Shown piece after piece: positions 20,601 through 29,891 of a stretch of 64,000 nt of DNA. This DNA is from Tritrichomonas musculus (lineage: Eukaryota > Parabasalia > Tritrichomonadida > Tritrichomonadidae): contig JAPFFF010000012.1 of assembly GCA_039105265.1 (NCBI GenBank), positions 5,394,001-5,458,000 of the forward strand. The letters run 5' to 3'. The notes below the pieces were generated by a model. The model did not search any database. It was not told the origin of the DNA and saw only the letters and a program-made list of their open reading frames with translations. The stretch's first letter is position 1; the number at the start of each line of letters is the position of its first letter. Both the position numbers and the translations under genes were made by a program.

Positions 20601-21427
20601 ATATACTCAAGAATCAATGCATTTTTGGTTTTTAAGTCAGGTGAATCATAACACTTCAAAAGAAATGGATGGTGAACGTTTAAATAATTGTTGTATTCGC
20701 GTGTATTCAATTTTGAATCTAAAGAAGTCAGAACTTTTTTTACAACAAAAAATTTTTGTAATGGGATTTGATATACCAAAGCTAGTGATGATGATGCTGT
20801 GCTATATATGTTTCTCATTACTATGAAGTCATCTTTACTTAGATGAATTTGCTCTAATTTTTTAATAAACAATTGTTGGCAATTTTGGACACGGTCATCG
20901 TATGAATTTTGGTATGCTTTTTTAATTAAATAGCCAGATAAACTTCTTCTGATTAAATTCCATATATTTGAATTATTTGTGACTTTAAATGATCTCAATA
21001 ATGTGGTAATTTCTGAAGTAAATGTTTGGTCTATAATTGAAAAATTAAAAATCGATTGATTATCAGTAATTTGAGATGAAAAAGTGTTAAATGATGATTT
21101 GTCTAAAGCGAAAATATCTGAATCTTTGTTTTTATTAAAAAATATTTTCATTTGATCAAGATTATTGGCACATATTATCATTATTGTTTCTTCAAAACAA
21201 ACAATGAAATAATTTTGGCCCATGAATTCCCTCTCATCAATTATGATGATTTTTCTTTTATTTTGAATTAATAAAATGTCTTTGGTATATTGGTTCTCAT
21301 CGTCGATCAGAAAAAAACGAAAATTATCAAATATACTCTGGAAATTTTTGTTTGAAAAGAGTATCTGATGGTTTTTCTTCGAATTTTGGAAATCATTAAA
21401 CGCAGTTTCCATTGGAAAATGATACAT
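17612..21427 (-). CDS. Kinase-like domain fused to ~18 Sel1 repeats
   Basis: A 1271-residue soluble protein. Residues 1-195 are a unique N-terminal region. Residues ~200-435 are a kinase fold with Val-Val-Lys-Lys 228-231, Tyr-Arg-Asp 315-317 in place of HRD, Asn-Asn-Val-Met-Leu after it, Asp-Leu-Asp 335-337 in place of DFG, and Ala-Pro-Glu 360-362. From ~460 to ~1110 come about 18 Sel1-like repeats of 36 residues, with the consensus Ala-Gln-x-Asn-Leu-Gly-x-Ile-Tyr then Asp-Ile-Asn-Lys-Ala-Ile-x-Tyr-Tyr and Leu-Ala-Ala, plus one divergent unit further on. Sel1 repeats form alpha-solenoids for protein binding (known). The metal-binding Asp of DFG is kept although Phe and Gly are not, so activity is possible but uncertain. 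The single frame is intact over 3.8 kb and the ATG gives Met-Tyr-His-Phe. Confidence 0.9.
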   Translation of the reverse strand: MYHFPMETAFNDFQNSKKNHQILFSNKNFQSIFDNFRFFLIDDENQYTKDILLIQNKRKIIIIDEREFMGQNYFIVCFEETIMIICANNLDQMKIFFNKNKDSDIFALDKSSFNTFSSQITDNQSIFNFSIIDQTFTSEITTLLRSFKVTNNSNIWNLIRRSLSGYLIKKAYQNSYDDRVQNCQQLFIKKLEQIHLSKDDFIVMRNIYSTASSSLALVYQIPLQKFFVVKKVLTSLDSKLNTREYNNYLNVHHPFLLKCYDSPDLKTKNALILEYIEGSTLEDIKMMKLEMNDKMKIIFEIMLVIEYLHNNGYIYRDLKPNNVMLNKDKTIVLIDLDRMIKRVDLFDENESTVLFHQYAAPEIANGLNFSYPVDIYSIGALMYYIIFEEHFSSSIDLQQQSSGIFSLIKQCIDSDPSKRPSISKLIDTFYFYFFSKISKEIDEIDSIKITIDVHSNKFTLYWLFLAEYKHPFSLYLLGKMYDVSNYFKRDINKVIHYYTLSADKNNANAQFYLGLIYDNMHNGEKAVHYYTLAADNNDPYAQFNLGSIYAKGKYCKKDIEKTIHYWKLAADQNDLKSLFNLGLLYYEDKLIQRDINKAIHYFQRAADFNYSFAQCRLGMIYMEGKHVTRDVNKALYYYQLASGQNNADAHHQLGMIYLKGEYVKTDINKAIKYLQLSAQYNNVNSLFTLGLIYDKGQFISRDVNKAIHYYELAASLSDSSAQYNLGLIYNNSESFLFDINKAIYYYTLAANQNYLDAQYNLASIYYNGAFVARDINKAINYFTLAADQYHLESQFALGLIYYKGEFIKRDVNKTLHYWSLAASQYHSDSQTNLGIIYYKGEFVPRDINKAIYYWSLAAKQNNSCAQFNLGLIYSENKYVKQDMSKAIYYYTLAADQCHSYAQYNLGIIYYNGEFVTRDINKAIHYLSLAAEQNNSEAQYKLGLIYKEGKYVKQDIDKAIHYYELSSIQNNPKALLITAIIYLRGKYVKQDINKAIRYFTFAANQNEPFAQYILGVIYTNGLLVQRNINKAIYYFHQSNNENSRFILGVLYSKNEFIKRDIDKAIHYYKEASSLNNRYSKNNLAMIYKRGFKTKKNIIYSIELLNEAIKQRKTNKLNDVYFTNKNNKQNDFIPEYNLAHIYFYIESDFDKSIELLIKLVEDLKIAKELLALVLIKKLAKISLKLFEDEIQKYNQKVNANKLSSYIYEYIQSNKIDDENNYKRYLEVYREKDFMYDYNYKAVATSSFLNEKEENIHINSINYLFYEGFDLPIE

Positions 21428-21504
21428 ATAAATTCACCTTTTAAAATTGACCTTTATAAAAAAATATAAAGCTAGTTTGTTTTCATAATAAAATTATTCA
21501 TTTT

Positions 21505-21600
21505 ATTAAGTTTTTTTTTTTTTTTTTTTTTGCCGATTAAAATAAATAGTTAAAAAGTGAATTATTCTTCTGTTTGAAGAAAAAAAAAAAAAAAAAATAA
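21505..21600. repeat. Poly-T and poly-A homopolymer tracts
   Basis: A poly-T run near 21510-21530 and a poly-A run near 21580-21598 lie between the kinase-Sel1 start and the ankyrin locus. Such tracts recur between genes throughout the window. Confidence 0.8.
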
Positions 21601-21654
21601 TATTAAAATTAATATTAAAAGAATTTTATTATTGTAAGATATGGTTATCAATTA

Positions 21655-21857
21655 TTAACTTTTTTCATTGAGAATCTTCTTGATTTCTTCATTTCTAGCA
21701 AAATCAATTGGCTTTTGGCATAAAATCATAATAATAATCCTTATAAATTTTCAAGTAGAACATGATCTTCAGCATTAACATCTATTCCATTTTGGTTAAC
21801 CAAAAGTTTAATTATTTCTAAATTTCCTCTTTGTACTGCTTCATGTAATGCAGTTTG
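21655..21857 (-). other. Ankyrin module 12 plus C-terminal tail
   Basis: The last repeat (21762-21857) reads Gln-Thr-Ala-Leu-His-Glu-Ala-Val-Gln-Arg-Gly-Asn to Asp-Val-Asn-Ala-Glu-Asp-His and is followed by a stop at 21741. In another frame, just downstream, is Gln-Lys-Pro-Ile-Asp-Phe-Ala-Arg-Asn-Glu-Glu-Ile-Lys-Lys-Ile-Leu ending in TAA at 21655. That is the usual capping sequence that closes trichomonad ankyrin arrays. The frame change means a small intron, a frameshift or an assembly error between them. Confidence 0.65.
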
Positions 21858-22507
21858 ATTAAATTCAAAATAAAATTTCATTTAAAAAAATGATTTGAAA
21901 TTTTATTCAAAAAATTATTTTAAAACTATATGAGAAAAAAAATATTGAACAAGATTTAATTATAAAAATTTAAAATTAGATAAAAAAATAATATTTTCAA
22001 ATTGTATGAAATTTATATTATGAAATGTCATTCAAATAATATAATATGGAATGAAATGAAAAATGATTTGATTTTGAAATGAAATGAAAATTTTGAAAGA
22101 AGAATGAAATTAAATACTTTATTTTAAAATAGTATTAAAAATAATTATTTTTAAAATTCGATTAAAATATTGTATTTAAAATTGTATGAAAAAAAAATTG
22201 AAGTTGAAATTTTATAATAATATTTTGAATCAAACGTAATGAAAAAATGATAATTATAAATGTTATTAATGATTTACTTAAGAACGTAATTAAAAGTATT
22301 TTATTATGAATTTTATTGAAATAGATTTAAAAATTTTATTAAAATATAATTATTCGAAATCATGTTAATAAGCTAAATCAAACGTCATAAAAATCAATTG
22401 ATTATTAGAACAGCGTTTAAATAAAATGATTTGAAATCTGATTACAAAAATTGATTTGAAATTATATCAAATATTAATAATTTGAAATTACATTTAATAT
22501 TATTATA

Positions 22508-22603
22508 AATTGATTTTTCATTTACATCAATGTTTGGGTTGGCTAATAAAAGCTTAACTAATTCAGAATTTCCTTCTTCAACAGCAATAAACAATGGTGC
22601 CTT
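22508..22603 (-). other. Ankyrin module 11
   Basis: 32 open codons: Lys-Ala-Pro-Leu-Phe-Ile-Ala-Val-Glu-Glu-Gly-Asn, ending Asp-Val-Asn-Glu-Lys-Ser-Ile. Confidence 0.75.
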
Positions 22604-23151
22604 CTCAAATTTTATTTTAAACTTGATTAAAAAAAAATATGTAGAAATATAATTAATAAAATTTCAATTTAGAATTTCATTTGAATTAATTATTGAAAAC
22701 TTGATTAAATAATTTTATTTTAAATTTGATTTAAAAAAACTTTTGAAATGTTATTAACTTATAAATTATTTGAAATGTCATTAAAATATTTCAAATATGA
22801 AATCTTATTCATAAAATCAATTTAAAATTTTATTAAGATAGACAAATTCAAATTCTATTGAAAAATGTATTTGTGAATTGTATTCAAATATTGAATATAA
22901 AATTGCATTAAAATAAAAAGCATAAATTAGATAAATAATATTTAATATGAAATGTCATTAAAGCAATTGTATAAATTTTATTTTAATTGTTAATAAAAAT
23001 GGCATTAGCAAAAAGAAATATGAACTGTATCAAACAAAAATTTTTTTTTGAAATAGCATGAAAATATTGAGATATAAAACTACATTCAAAATTGAAAAAT
23101 TAAAATTTTATCAAAAATAAATATTTGGAATTGTATTAAAAAAAATAATGA

Positions 23152-23247
23152 AATTGACTTAACACTAATGTCCAAATTTGCATTTGCCAAAATAAGAGAA
23201 ACAATTTCTGTATTTTGCTTTTCAAGAGCAATATGAAGAGCTGTTCT
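23152..23247 (-). other. Ankyrin module 10
   Basis: 32 open codons: Arg-Thr-Ala-Leu-His-Ile-Ala-Leu-Glu-Lys, ending Asp-Ile-Ser-Val-Lys-Ser-Ile. Confidence 0.75.
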
Positions 23248-23513
23248 ATGAATATTTTACAAAAATTTGATTAATAAAATAAATTTTAAAATGAAATTAA
23301 AATAAAATGAGGAAATGGAATTAGAAAAATTATTCAAAATTCCGTGAAATTTAGATTGGTAATTTCATTTGATATTATATTTGAAATGTTATTATAATTA
23401 AAAATATAAAATTTCATTCAAAAAGTAAATCTAAGAATTATATAAAATATAATTAATTATGAAATTTGATGAAAAATCAAATATTTTTGAATGACATAAA
23501 AAAGTAGAATTAA

Positions 23514-23609
23514 AATCGATTTATCATTAATATCAACATCTTTTCTTTCTAACAGAAGTTTGACAATATCAGCGTTACAATTTTCAGATGCAATATACAA
23601 AGGAGTTTT
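23514..23609 (-). other. Ankyrin module 9
   Basis: 32 open codons: Lys-Thr-Pro-Leu-Tyr-Ile-Ala-Ser-Glu-Asn, ending Asp-Ile-Asn-Asp-Lys-Ser-Ile. Confidence 0.75.
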
Positions 23610-24253
23610 TTCATGCAAAAATGTATTTTGAAATGTAATAAAATATTAATCTTCTAAATTTCATTAAATAGAAAAAAGTATAAATTTCATTTAAAATCGC
23701 AAAATAAAATTTCATAAAATAGTCTAATAAAAATTGTATGAAAATAAAATGTTTTAAAATTGCATTTTAATATAATATTAAAAACAGAATTTAAAAAGAT
23801 TAATATTAAATTTTAAAAGAAAATAATGTATAAAATGGTATTTAAACAAGTATTTTGAATTTTATAAAAACGCAGATTTAAAAATTTTATTAAAATATTT
23901 TTTTTTCGAAATTTTATTTAAAAAATGAATAGAAACATAGTTAAATAGAATATATTAGAAATTTCATCAAAAACAAATTATTTTTAATTTTATGAAATAA
24001 TTGTTGGTGAATAGAATTAATTGATAATATAAATGGCATTAGAACATTAAAATAAAACTCTATTAAAAGAAATGACTTTGAAATATAATAAAAATATATT
24101 TTTAAATTTCATTGATATAATTCTTTTGAAATGTTATTAAATCATTTTGATCTGAAATGAAATTAAATTAATATTTCAAATTTTATTAAAGGTTTTCATA
24201 AAATTCTATTAAAAAAAAATGAAGTGAAATGGAATTGAAAATATTGATATTCA

Positions 24254-24349
24254 AATTGATTTGATATTTACATCAACATCTCTAAACGATAGTAAATCTT
24301 GAATAATTTTCAGATTGCCACTTTCAATTGCGATATGTAATGCAGTTTT
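24254..24349 (-). other. Ankyrin module 8
   Basis: 32 open codons: Lys-Thr-Ala-Leu-His-Ile-Ala-Ile-Glu-Ser-Gly-Asn, ending Asp-Val-Asn-Ile-Lys-Ser-Ile. The spacers on both sides are 644 bp. Confidence 0.75.
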
Positions 24350-24993
24350 ATAAAACATACAAATTAAATTTCATTAATTTATTTGTAAAATTGCATAAAA
24401 TTTTTTATTTAAATTGAATTAAATTATATTTTATTAAATTTCATTAAAATGTAAATTAAACTTTATAAAAATAGAGAAAAATGAACTTTATGAATAAAAA
24501 AAGTATAAATGCCATTAATTGATTTGATTAAAATTAAATTAATAAAACTTTATTTGAGATGTCATTGAAGTAAAAAATGTAATTTTGTAAATTGTTAAAT
24601 TCAAATTATATTAAAAACAAGTGAAAATTGCATAAAACTAAATTGATTGAAAATGTAATGACTTAAAAAAAATTATAATTGCATTAAATCATTATATTAA
24701 AATTTCATCAAAATATGAAAATTTAGAATTATATTAACAAAAATATTTTTTAATTGTATTTAATATTGTTTTTTTGGAATATGATAAAATAATTTTAATA
24801 AGGAATTGAATTAAACTAAATGAGAAAAAATCTTATTAATTAAAATAATTTCAAATTTCATTTAAAATTTCATATATAATGTCATTTATAAACATAATAT
24901 GAACGTTGTTTATTACTTAAAATAAAATGTGATGAAATTAAAAAATTGAAATACAATTAAAAGAAATATTGAATGGAATAAAAATATATATAT

Positions 24994-25089
24994 AATGGTT
25001 TTAATATTGAAATTAATACTTGGATGTGACAATAAAAGATGAACTATTTCTAAAATTCCTTTTTCAACTGCAATATGTAAGGGTGTTTT
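24994..25089 (-). other. Ankyrin module 7
   Basis: 32 open codons: Lys-Thr-Pro-Leu-His-Ile-Ala-Val-Glu-Lys-Gly, ending Asn-Phe-Asn-Ile-Lys-Thr-Ile. Confidence 0.75.
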
Positions 25090-26138
25090 ATTAAATAGTT
25101 AATTGAAATTATATAAAATTCTTAAATTATAAATAGTATTAATTATGTTATTTTAAAATTTGATAAAACTAAATTATTCGAGATTTTATAAATTATTAAT
25201 TCATAAATTTCATTCAAATAAAAAATATTGAATTTTATTAAAAATATTTTGTTTAAAATTGTATTAAACTATTGATGTTTGAATTGTATAAAAATAATAA
25301 AATTGAACTTCATTAAAAAATATTATATATAAATCTCATTAACATAAAAATAATAAATTTTACTAATAAATCAATAAAGAACATCATTTCGAAAAATAAT
25401 AAGAAATGCCATGAAATTATTAATTGAAAACTTTATTGGAAAAAATAATTTGAAATAGGATAAATTTATGTTATTTGAATTTCATTAATATACAAATTTT
25501 TAACTTTATTAAAATAAAATTAAAATTTTATTAAAAAAAATATTTCGGATGGTATTAAAAAATAATGAAAAACATCATTAAAATAATATTTTGAAATTTC
25601 ATAACAACAAATAATTTGGAATAGAATTAAATTATATTTTATTGAATAGAATTAAATATATAATATTTAATTTCATGAAAATAATATAATATTAATAGCA
25701 TTAAAATATACAAATTTAAAAATTTCATTTGAATAATTAAATTATAACCATATTTAAATATTTATTCTAGAATCACATTAAAAAAGTGAATTTGAATTTT
25801 ATTTCAAAAAATATTTTGAAATCTGATAAAAATAATAAATAAAAATTATATAAAAATGTTTGATTAGAAATTATATAAAAATAATTATATGGAATTGAAT
25901 AAAAAGGAAATATTTGAAATGTTATTAAAATAAAACACTTGAAATTGAATAAAAATTTAAAATAAACTTGATTCAAAAAATAAAGTTTTGATTTCATAAA
26001 AGTTTGAAAATTTAAAATTTTGTTTAAACATAATGGCTTGAATTGTATAAAAATAAATTTTTCTGAAACTAAATTAAATAGCCTATTTGAAATGAAATTA
26101 ATATAAAATATGAAATTTGATGAAAATAAAAGCATCAA

Positions 26139-26234
26139 AATTGATTCTATATTAACATTGATGTTTTTATGTGATAATAAAAGCTTAACTGCTTCAACAT
26201 TTCTTTCTTCAGTAGCAATATATAAAGCTGTCTT
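26139..26234 (-). other. Ankyrin module 6
   Basis: 32 open codons: Lys-Thr-Ala-Leu-Tyr-Ile-Ala-Thr-Glu-Glu, ending Asn-Val-Asn-Ile-Glu-Ser-Ile. The frame stays open for about 120 Phe/Ile-rich codons into the longest (1049 bp) spacer. Confidence 0.75.
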
Positions 26235-26792
26235 ATGGAAAAAATATTCTGAAATTTCGTTCAAAAAAATAATTTTGGAAACAATATTAAATAAAGATTT
26301 TAAGAAACACTATGAAAAATGATAAATAGTAAACATTATAAAAACGATGAATTCAAAATAGTATTAAATTATTTAAATTAAAATATCATTTATAAATTTG
26401 AAAAAGAATTGTATAAAATATTTTGATTTTAAATTTTATTAATTTTTTCAAATTTGAAATTTCATTAGTAAGAATAATTTGAAATTGTATAAAAATTTAT
26501 TTTTAAAATTGAATTAACATTTTTTTGAAATTTTATTGGAAAAATTTATATTAATTCTATTTTAATATTTAAAATCAAATGTGATAAAAATAATAATTTA
26601 GAATCATATTTAAATATTTTAAAAAATTTTATAAATTGATAATTTTAAAATATTATAAAATAATTGTAATGAAATTGCATTAATAAATAGAAAAGTGAAA
26701 TTATATTAAATTAATATTTGGAATTAGATTTAAATAAATAGCAAATGGCATCAAATACAATTATTTAAAATTCTATTAATATTCGAAATTAT

Positions 26793-26888
26793 AATTGATT
26801 TGATGTTAACATTAATTGCATTATGTTCTAATAAAAGTCGTATAATGTCGAGATTTCCTTTTTCACATGCAATATGTAATGCTGTTTT
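26793..26888 (-). other. Ankyrin module 5
   Basis: 32 open codons: Lys-Thr-Ala-Leu-His-Ile-Ala-Cys-Glu-Lys-Gly-Asn, ending Asn-Val-Asn-Ile-Lys-Ser-Ile. Confidence 0.75.
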
Positions 26889-27356
26889 GTAAGAAATAGA
26901 ATTGAAATTTCATGACAAAATTTGAAATAAAACGATATTTAAATCATAATAATAATTTTATTAATTAGTTGAATATAAATTTTATTAAATTTAATATTTT
27001 GGAATCTCATTTAAAAATATTCAAATAAACATTATTAAAAGTATTAATTTCAAAATTGCATTAAAATATCAATTTTGTAAATTGTATAAAATAAAGAATA
27101 TTTAGAATATCATTGAAATAATTGAATTTTTAATATCATTGAAATATTAAAAATATGAATTGTATTAATAAATATTTCAAATTTTATTTAAATATCTTAC
27201 TTGAAATGTCATTAATTATTTTGATATTGGAATGAGATAAATTATAATGTTTTCAAAATGTCACTGAAATTCTTGAATTAAAATATGATAAAAATATTAT
27301 TGGTGAAATGAAATGAAAGAAAAAATTGTAAATTTTATGAAAAATATTTTGGGAAA

Positions 27357-27452
27357 AATTGATTCAGCATTAATATTAATTTCGTCATTTGATAACAAAA
27401 GTTTCACTATTTTAGCATTTCCTTTTTCTATTGCAATATGCAGAGCTGTTTT
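27357..27452 (-). other. Ankyrin module 4
   Basis: 32 open codons: Lys-Thr-Ala-Leu-His-Ile-Ala-Ile-Glu-Lys-Gly-Asn, ending Asn-Ile-Asn-Ala-Glu-Ser-Ile. Confidence 0.75.
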
Positions 27453-27716
27453 ATGAAATATAATTCGAAATTTGGTTAATATATTTATTTGAGAATTATA
27501 TTTAAAAATATATAGATAATTTTATTTAAAAGATAAATGGCAATTGCATTAAAATATATATATTAAACTGTGTGAAAATTGAAAAATGTGAATTTTATCT
27601 AAATATTTTGTTGCAAATTGTATTCAAAAAAAGATCATAAAAATGTTGTTAAATAGAATTTTTGAAATGAAATTAAAATAATAAATATTGAAACTAAATT
27701 AAATAAAAATTATAAG

Positions 27717-27812
27717 AATTGTTTCCATATTTACATTAATTTTCTTGTTTGAAAGTAAAAGTTGGACTATTACTGAATTGCCTTTTTCGACTGCTAAGTG
27801 TAATGCTGTTTT
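27717..27812 (-). other. Ankyrin module 3
   Basis: 32 open codons: Lys-Thr-Ala-Leu-His-Leu-Ala-Val-Glu-Lys-Gly-Asn, ending Asn-Val-Asn-Met-Glu-Thr-Ile. Confidence 0.75.
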
Positions 27813-28077
27813 ATAAGAAAATAAAAATTAATTTCATTCAAAAAAAAAAATATTTTGAAATCATATAAAATTTATTGAATAAGAATTTGATTAATTAATG
27901 ATTTGAAATTCCATTCAAAAAATAATTTTTTGAATTTGATAAAAATAAAAAGATAAATTTTATTTATAATATAACATCGAAATTGTATTTAAAATTAAAA
28001 ATTTAAATCAAATAAATGATGATGTTAAAATGTAATAAGAATATAAAATTGAAATTGTATAAAAAAACATTTTTCGA

Positions 28078-28173
28078 AACGAATTTTTCATTAATATTCG
28101 TTCTTTTATCTGATAATAAAAGGAAAACTATCATAGAATTGCATTTTTCAACAGCCATGTATAAAGCATTTTT
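28078..28173 (-). other. Ankyrin module 2
   Basis: 32 open codons: Lys-Asn-Ala-Leu-Tyr-Met-Ala-Val-Glu-Lys, ending Asn-Ile-Asn-Glu-Lys-Phe-Val. It is the most divergent module, with the usual Ser-Ile end replaced by Phe-Val. Confidence 0.7.
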
Positions 28174-28453
28174 ATGAAATATTTGTTATAAACTGTATAA
28201 AAAATATTTTAGTAAAACTAAATAAGAAATAAGAAATAAAACTTGATTAAAAAAATTGAATTTGAAATTCCATTGAATTTTTCAATTAAAAATGTCATTC
28301 AAAAAAAAATCTATTTATAATTGGATTCAAATATTTATTTGTAAACTGAATTTAAAAAGATATTTTATTGAAATTTGATGAAATTATATGATTTAAAACG
28401 AAATTAAAACTAGAAAAAATTGAAATTTGATAAAAAAAATAAATTAAGTTTAA

Positions 28454-28549
28454 AATTGCTTTTACATTCACATCAACATTTTTATTTTTTAACAAAAGAA
28501 TAACAATTGATGTATTTTCTTTTTCCACAGCGAATTGCAAAGGAGTCTT
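28454..28549 (-). other. Ankyrin module 1
   Basis: 32 open codons: Lys-Thr-Pro-Leu-Gln-Phe-Ala-Val-Glu-Lys, ending Asp-Val-Asn-Val-Lys-Ala-Ile. The reading stays open for about 20 more codons into the spacer before a stop. Confidence 0.75.
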
Positions 28550-28745
28550 ATAAATATATATAAATCAAAAAACTGCATTAAAACAATTTAATTTGAAATT
28601 ATATAAAAAAAAAATTGAAAGGAAACATTATACAAAACAACATATAAAAACATCAAAAGAAAAATTAGTTAAAAAAAACGCTATTAGCTTAAAAATAATA
28701 TTGGAATGTCATTAATAAAAATAAATTTAAATTCTATTAAAATTA

Positions 28746-29891
28746 TCAAATTTTTAAAATGCTTTGTGAATTGATTGGTATCTTATTTGATTCTAAAAGA
28801 AAACTGACAACTTGGAAATAATTGTATTTGCAAAAATCGCACAAAGTTTTTATTTCATCACATTTAATTTCAGTTGGGAAGAATGAATAATTGTAGTATT
28901 TAATGGATTGCGTTGAAATATCGTTGAGATTTAATTCTTTCTTGTTAATTTGAATTAATTTTGCAATCTGATTATGATGGCATTTAATTGATTCAATAAA
29001 AACGTCTTTAAATGAATCATTTTGTGGATTTATTTTCTTATCTACAAGAATTTTAAGGATTTCTAGATTTTCTCCATGAATAGCAAAATTCCACAAAGAT
29101 GGTGTCAATTCAATTTCTTTTGAACGCAAAAAGTTGAAAATTTTCAATGATCCAAAAAATACCGCGTATTCAATTAAGGTTGGGTTTTGGTTGATCAAGA
29201 ACGAATTTGTTTCGAAGATCGATGGTTCAATTGTTGAACTCAATGGTAAATTTTTTTCAGTAACAAGTGAAGTGAACTGATCAATTGAATCATTTCTAAT
29301 CAATTCATAAAGAATATGGTCATTTTCGCCAATTTGTCTCTTTTGATCGAATGAATTTTTATCGTCAACTTGCGTCTGTTGATTTTGATTCAAAGTTTGT
29401 ATCGTTTCGTTGATGTTTTTGAGTGTGATTTCATCGAACAAGTTTTTGAATTCTGGTAAGAAAAAGTGGGGATAATAAGCTTGTTGATATTTGTAGTTCG
29501 TAATGAAGCACGCAATTTGTTTATCTGGCTTGATGATCCCTTCTTTAAAGAGGAAGAGAAGAAGTCTTTTGTTACTCTTGAAAAATTTGAAAATTTCGTA
29601 ATTTGAGAAATAAATTTTCATTTCTTCCTTGAAATTTGTGAAAAGTCGCTCAATTTTACTGAAAAAGTCTGGATTTCGATGATGATTGTTGGATATTTTG
29701 AGAATTAAATGTAGAATTGACTGTAATTCATTGCGATCTTCGCCAATTTTGTGGGTTTTGAAAAATGATATTATTTCTTGATATTGAGATTCTGCTTGGC
29801 CTTGAGTATTGATGAAATTAAGAATTGATTCTTGCAGATGGCTCATTCTACCAAGATAGATTTTGATTTTATGGTCGTTGTTGGTGCTCAT
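28746..29891 (-). CDS. DUF3447 ankyrin protein, N-terminal coding block
   Basis: A 381-residue reading from a good ATG. Residues ~1-195 are a unique helical region. Residues ~200-375 match the DUF3447/ankyrin organisation of trichomonad proteins: Thr-Leu-Ile-Glu-Tyr-Ala-Val-Phe-Phe-Gly-Ser, Leu-Thr-Pro-Ser-Leu-Trp-Asn-Phe-Ala-Ile-His-Gly, Ile-Lys-Cys-His-His-Asn-Gln-Ile-Ala, then a last half repeat ending Pro-Ile-Asn-Ser-Gln-Ser-Ile just before the stop. That Ser-Ile end is exactly where the twelve downstream modules also end, so the natural protein probably continued into the ankyrin array. As it stands, the stop codon truncates it three codons after Ile. DUF3447 proteins are a huge trichomonad family of unknown partners (family knowledge). 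Confidence 0.85.
   Translation of the reverse strand: MSTNNDHKIKIYLGRMSHLQESILNFINTQGQAESQYQEIISFFKTHKIGEDRNELQSILHLILKISNNHHRNPDFFSKIERLFTNFKEEMKIYFSNYEIFKFFKSNKRLLLFLFKEGIIKPDKQIACFITNYKYQQAYYPHFFLPEFKNLFDEITLKNINETIQTLNQNQQTQVDDKNSFDQKRQIGENDHILYELIRNDSIDQFTSLVTEKNLPLSSTIEPSIFETNSFLINQNPTLIEYAVFFGSLKIFNFLRSKEIELTPSLWNFAIHGENLEILKILVDKKINPQNDSFKDVFIESIKCHHNQIAKLIQINKKELNLNDISTQSIKYYNYSFFPTEIKCDEIKTLCDFCKYNYFQVVSFLLESNKIPINSQSILKI

Larger units (their letters stand above)
21655..28757 (-). other. Split ankyrin array: 12 single-repeat modules in AT-rich spacers
   Basis: Downstream of the DUF3447 coding block on the same strand there are twelve isolated ankyrin repeats. Each is open for exactly 32 codons (96 bp), from Lys/Arg/Gln-(Thr/Ala/Asn)-(Ala/Pro)-Leu to a conserved (Lys/Glu)-(Ser/Thr/Ala)-Ile end, with no stop or indel. 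Listed individually below. Spacers are 208, 280, 265, 264, 468, 558, 1049, 644, 644, 266, 548 and 650 bp in order of transcription. They are over 80% A+T by eye, mostly closed by stops, and their lengths are not in a common frame. The spacers themselves are built from a degenerate ~25-35 bp motif, reading roughly TTTGAAATTNNATTAAAA on the plus strand. No GT...AG or trichomonad-type splice consensus sits at the module edges. Either this is one gene with a one-repeat-per-exon layout, or an array of decayed or cassette repeats. Confidence 0.7.

Noticed and set aside
21858-28453. Spacers as translated linkers between ankyrin repeats
   Set aside because: Lengths of 264, 265 and 266 bp differ in frame and most spacers contain stops in all frames that could continue a module.
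21655-28757. Canonical introns (GT...AG, branch-point ACTAAC) at ankyrin module edges
   Set aside because: I compared the first bases after each conserved Ile and the last bases before each Lys-Thr; no common GT, AG or ACTAAC appears. Splicing stays possible but not by the known consensus.
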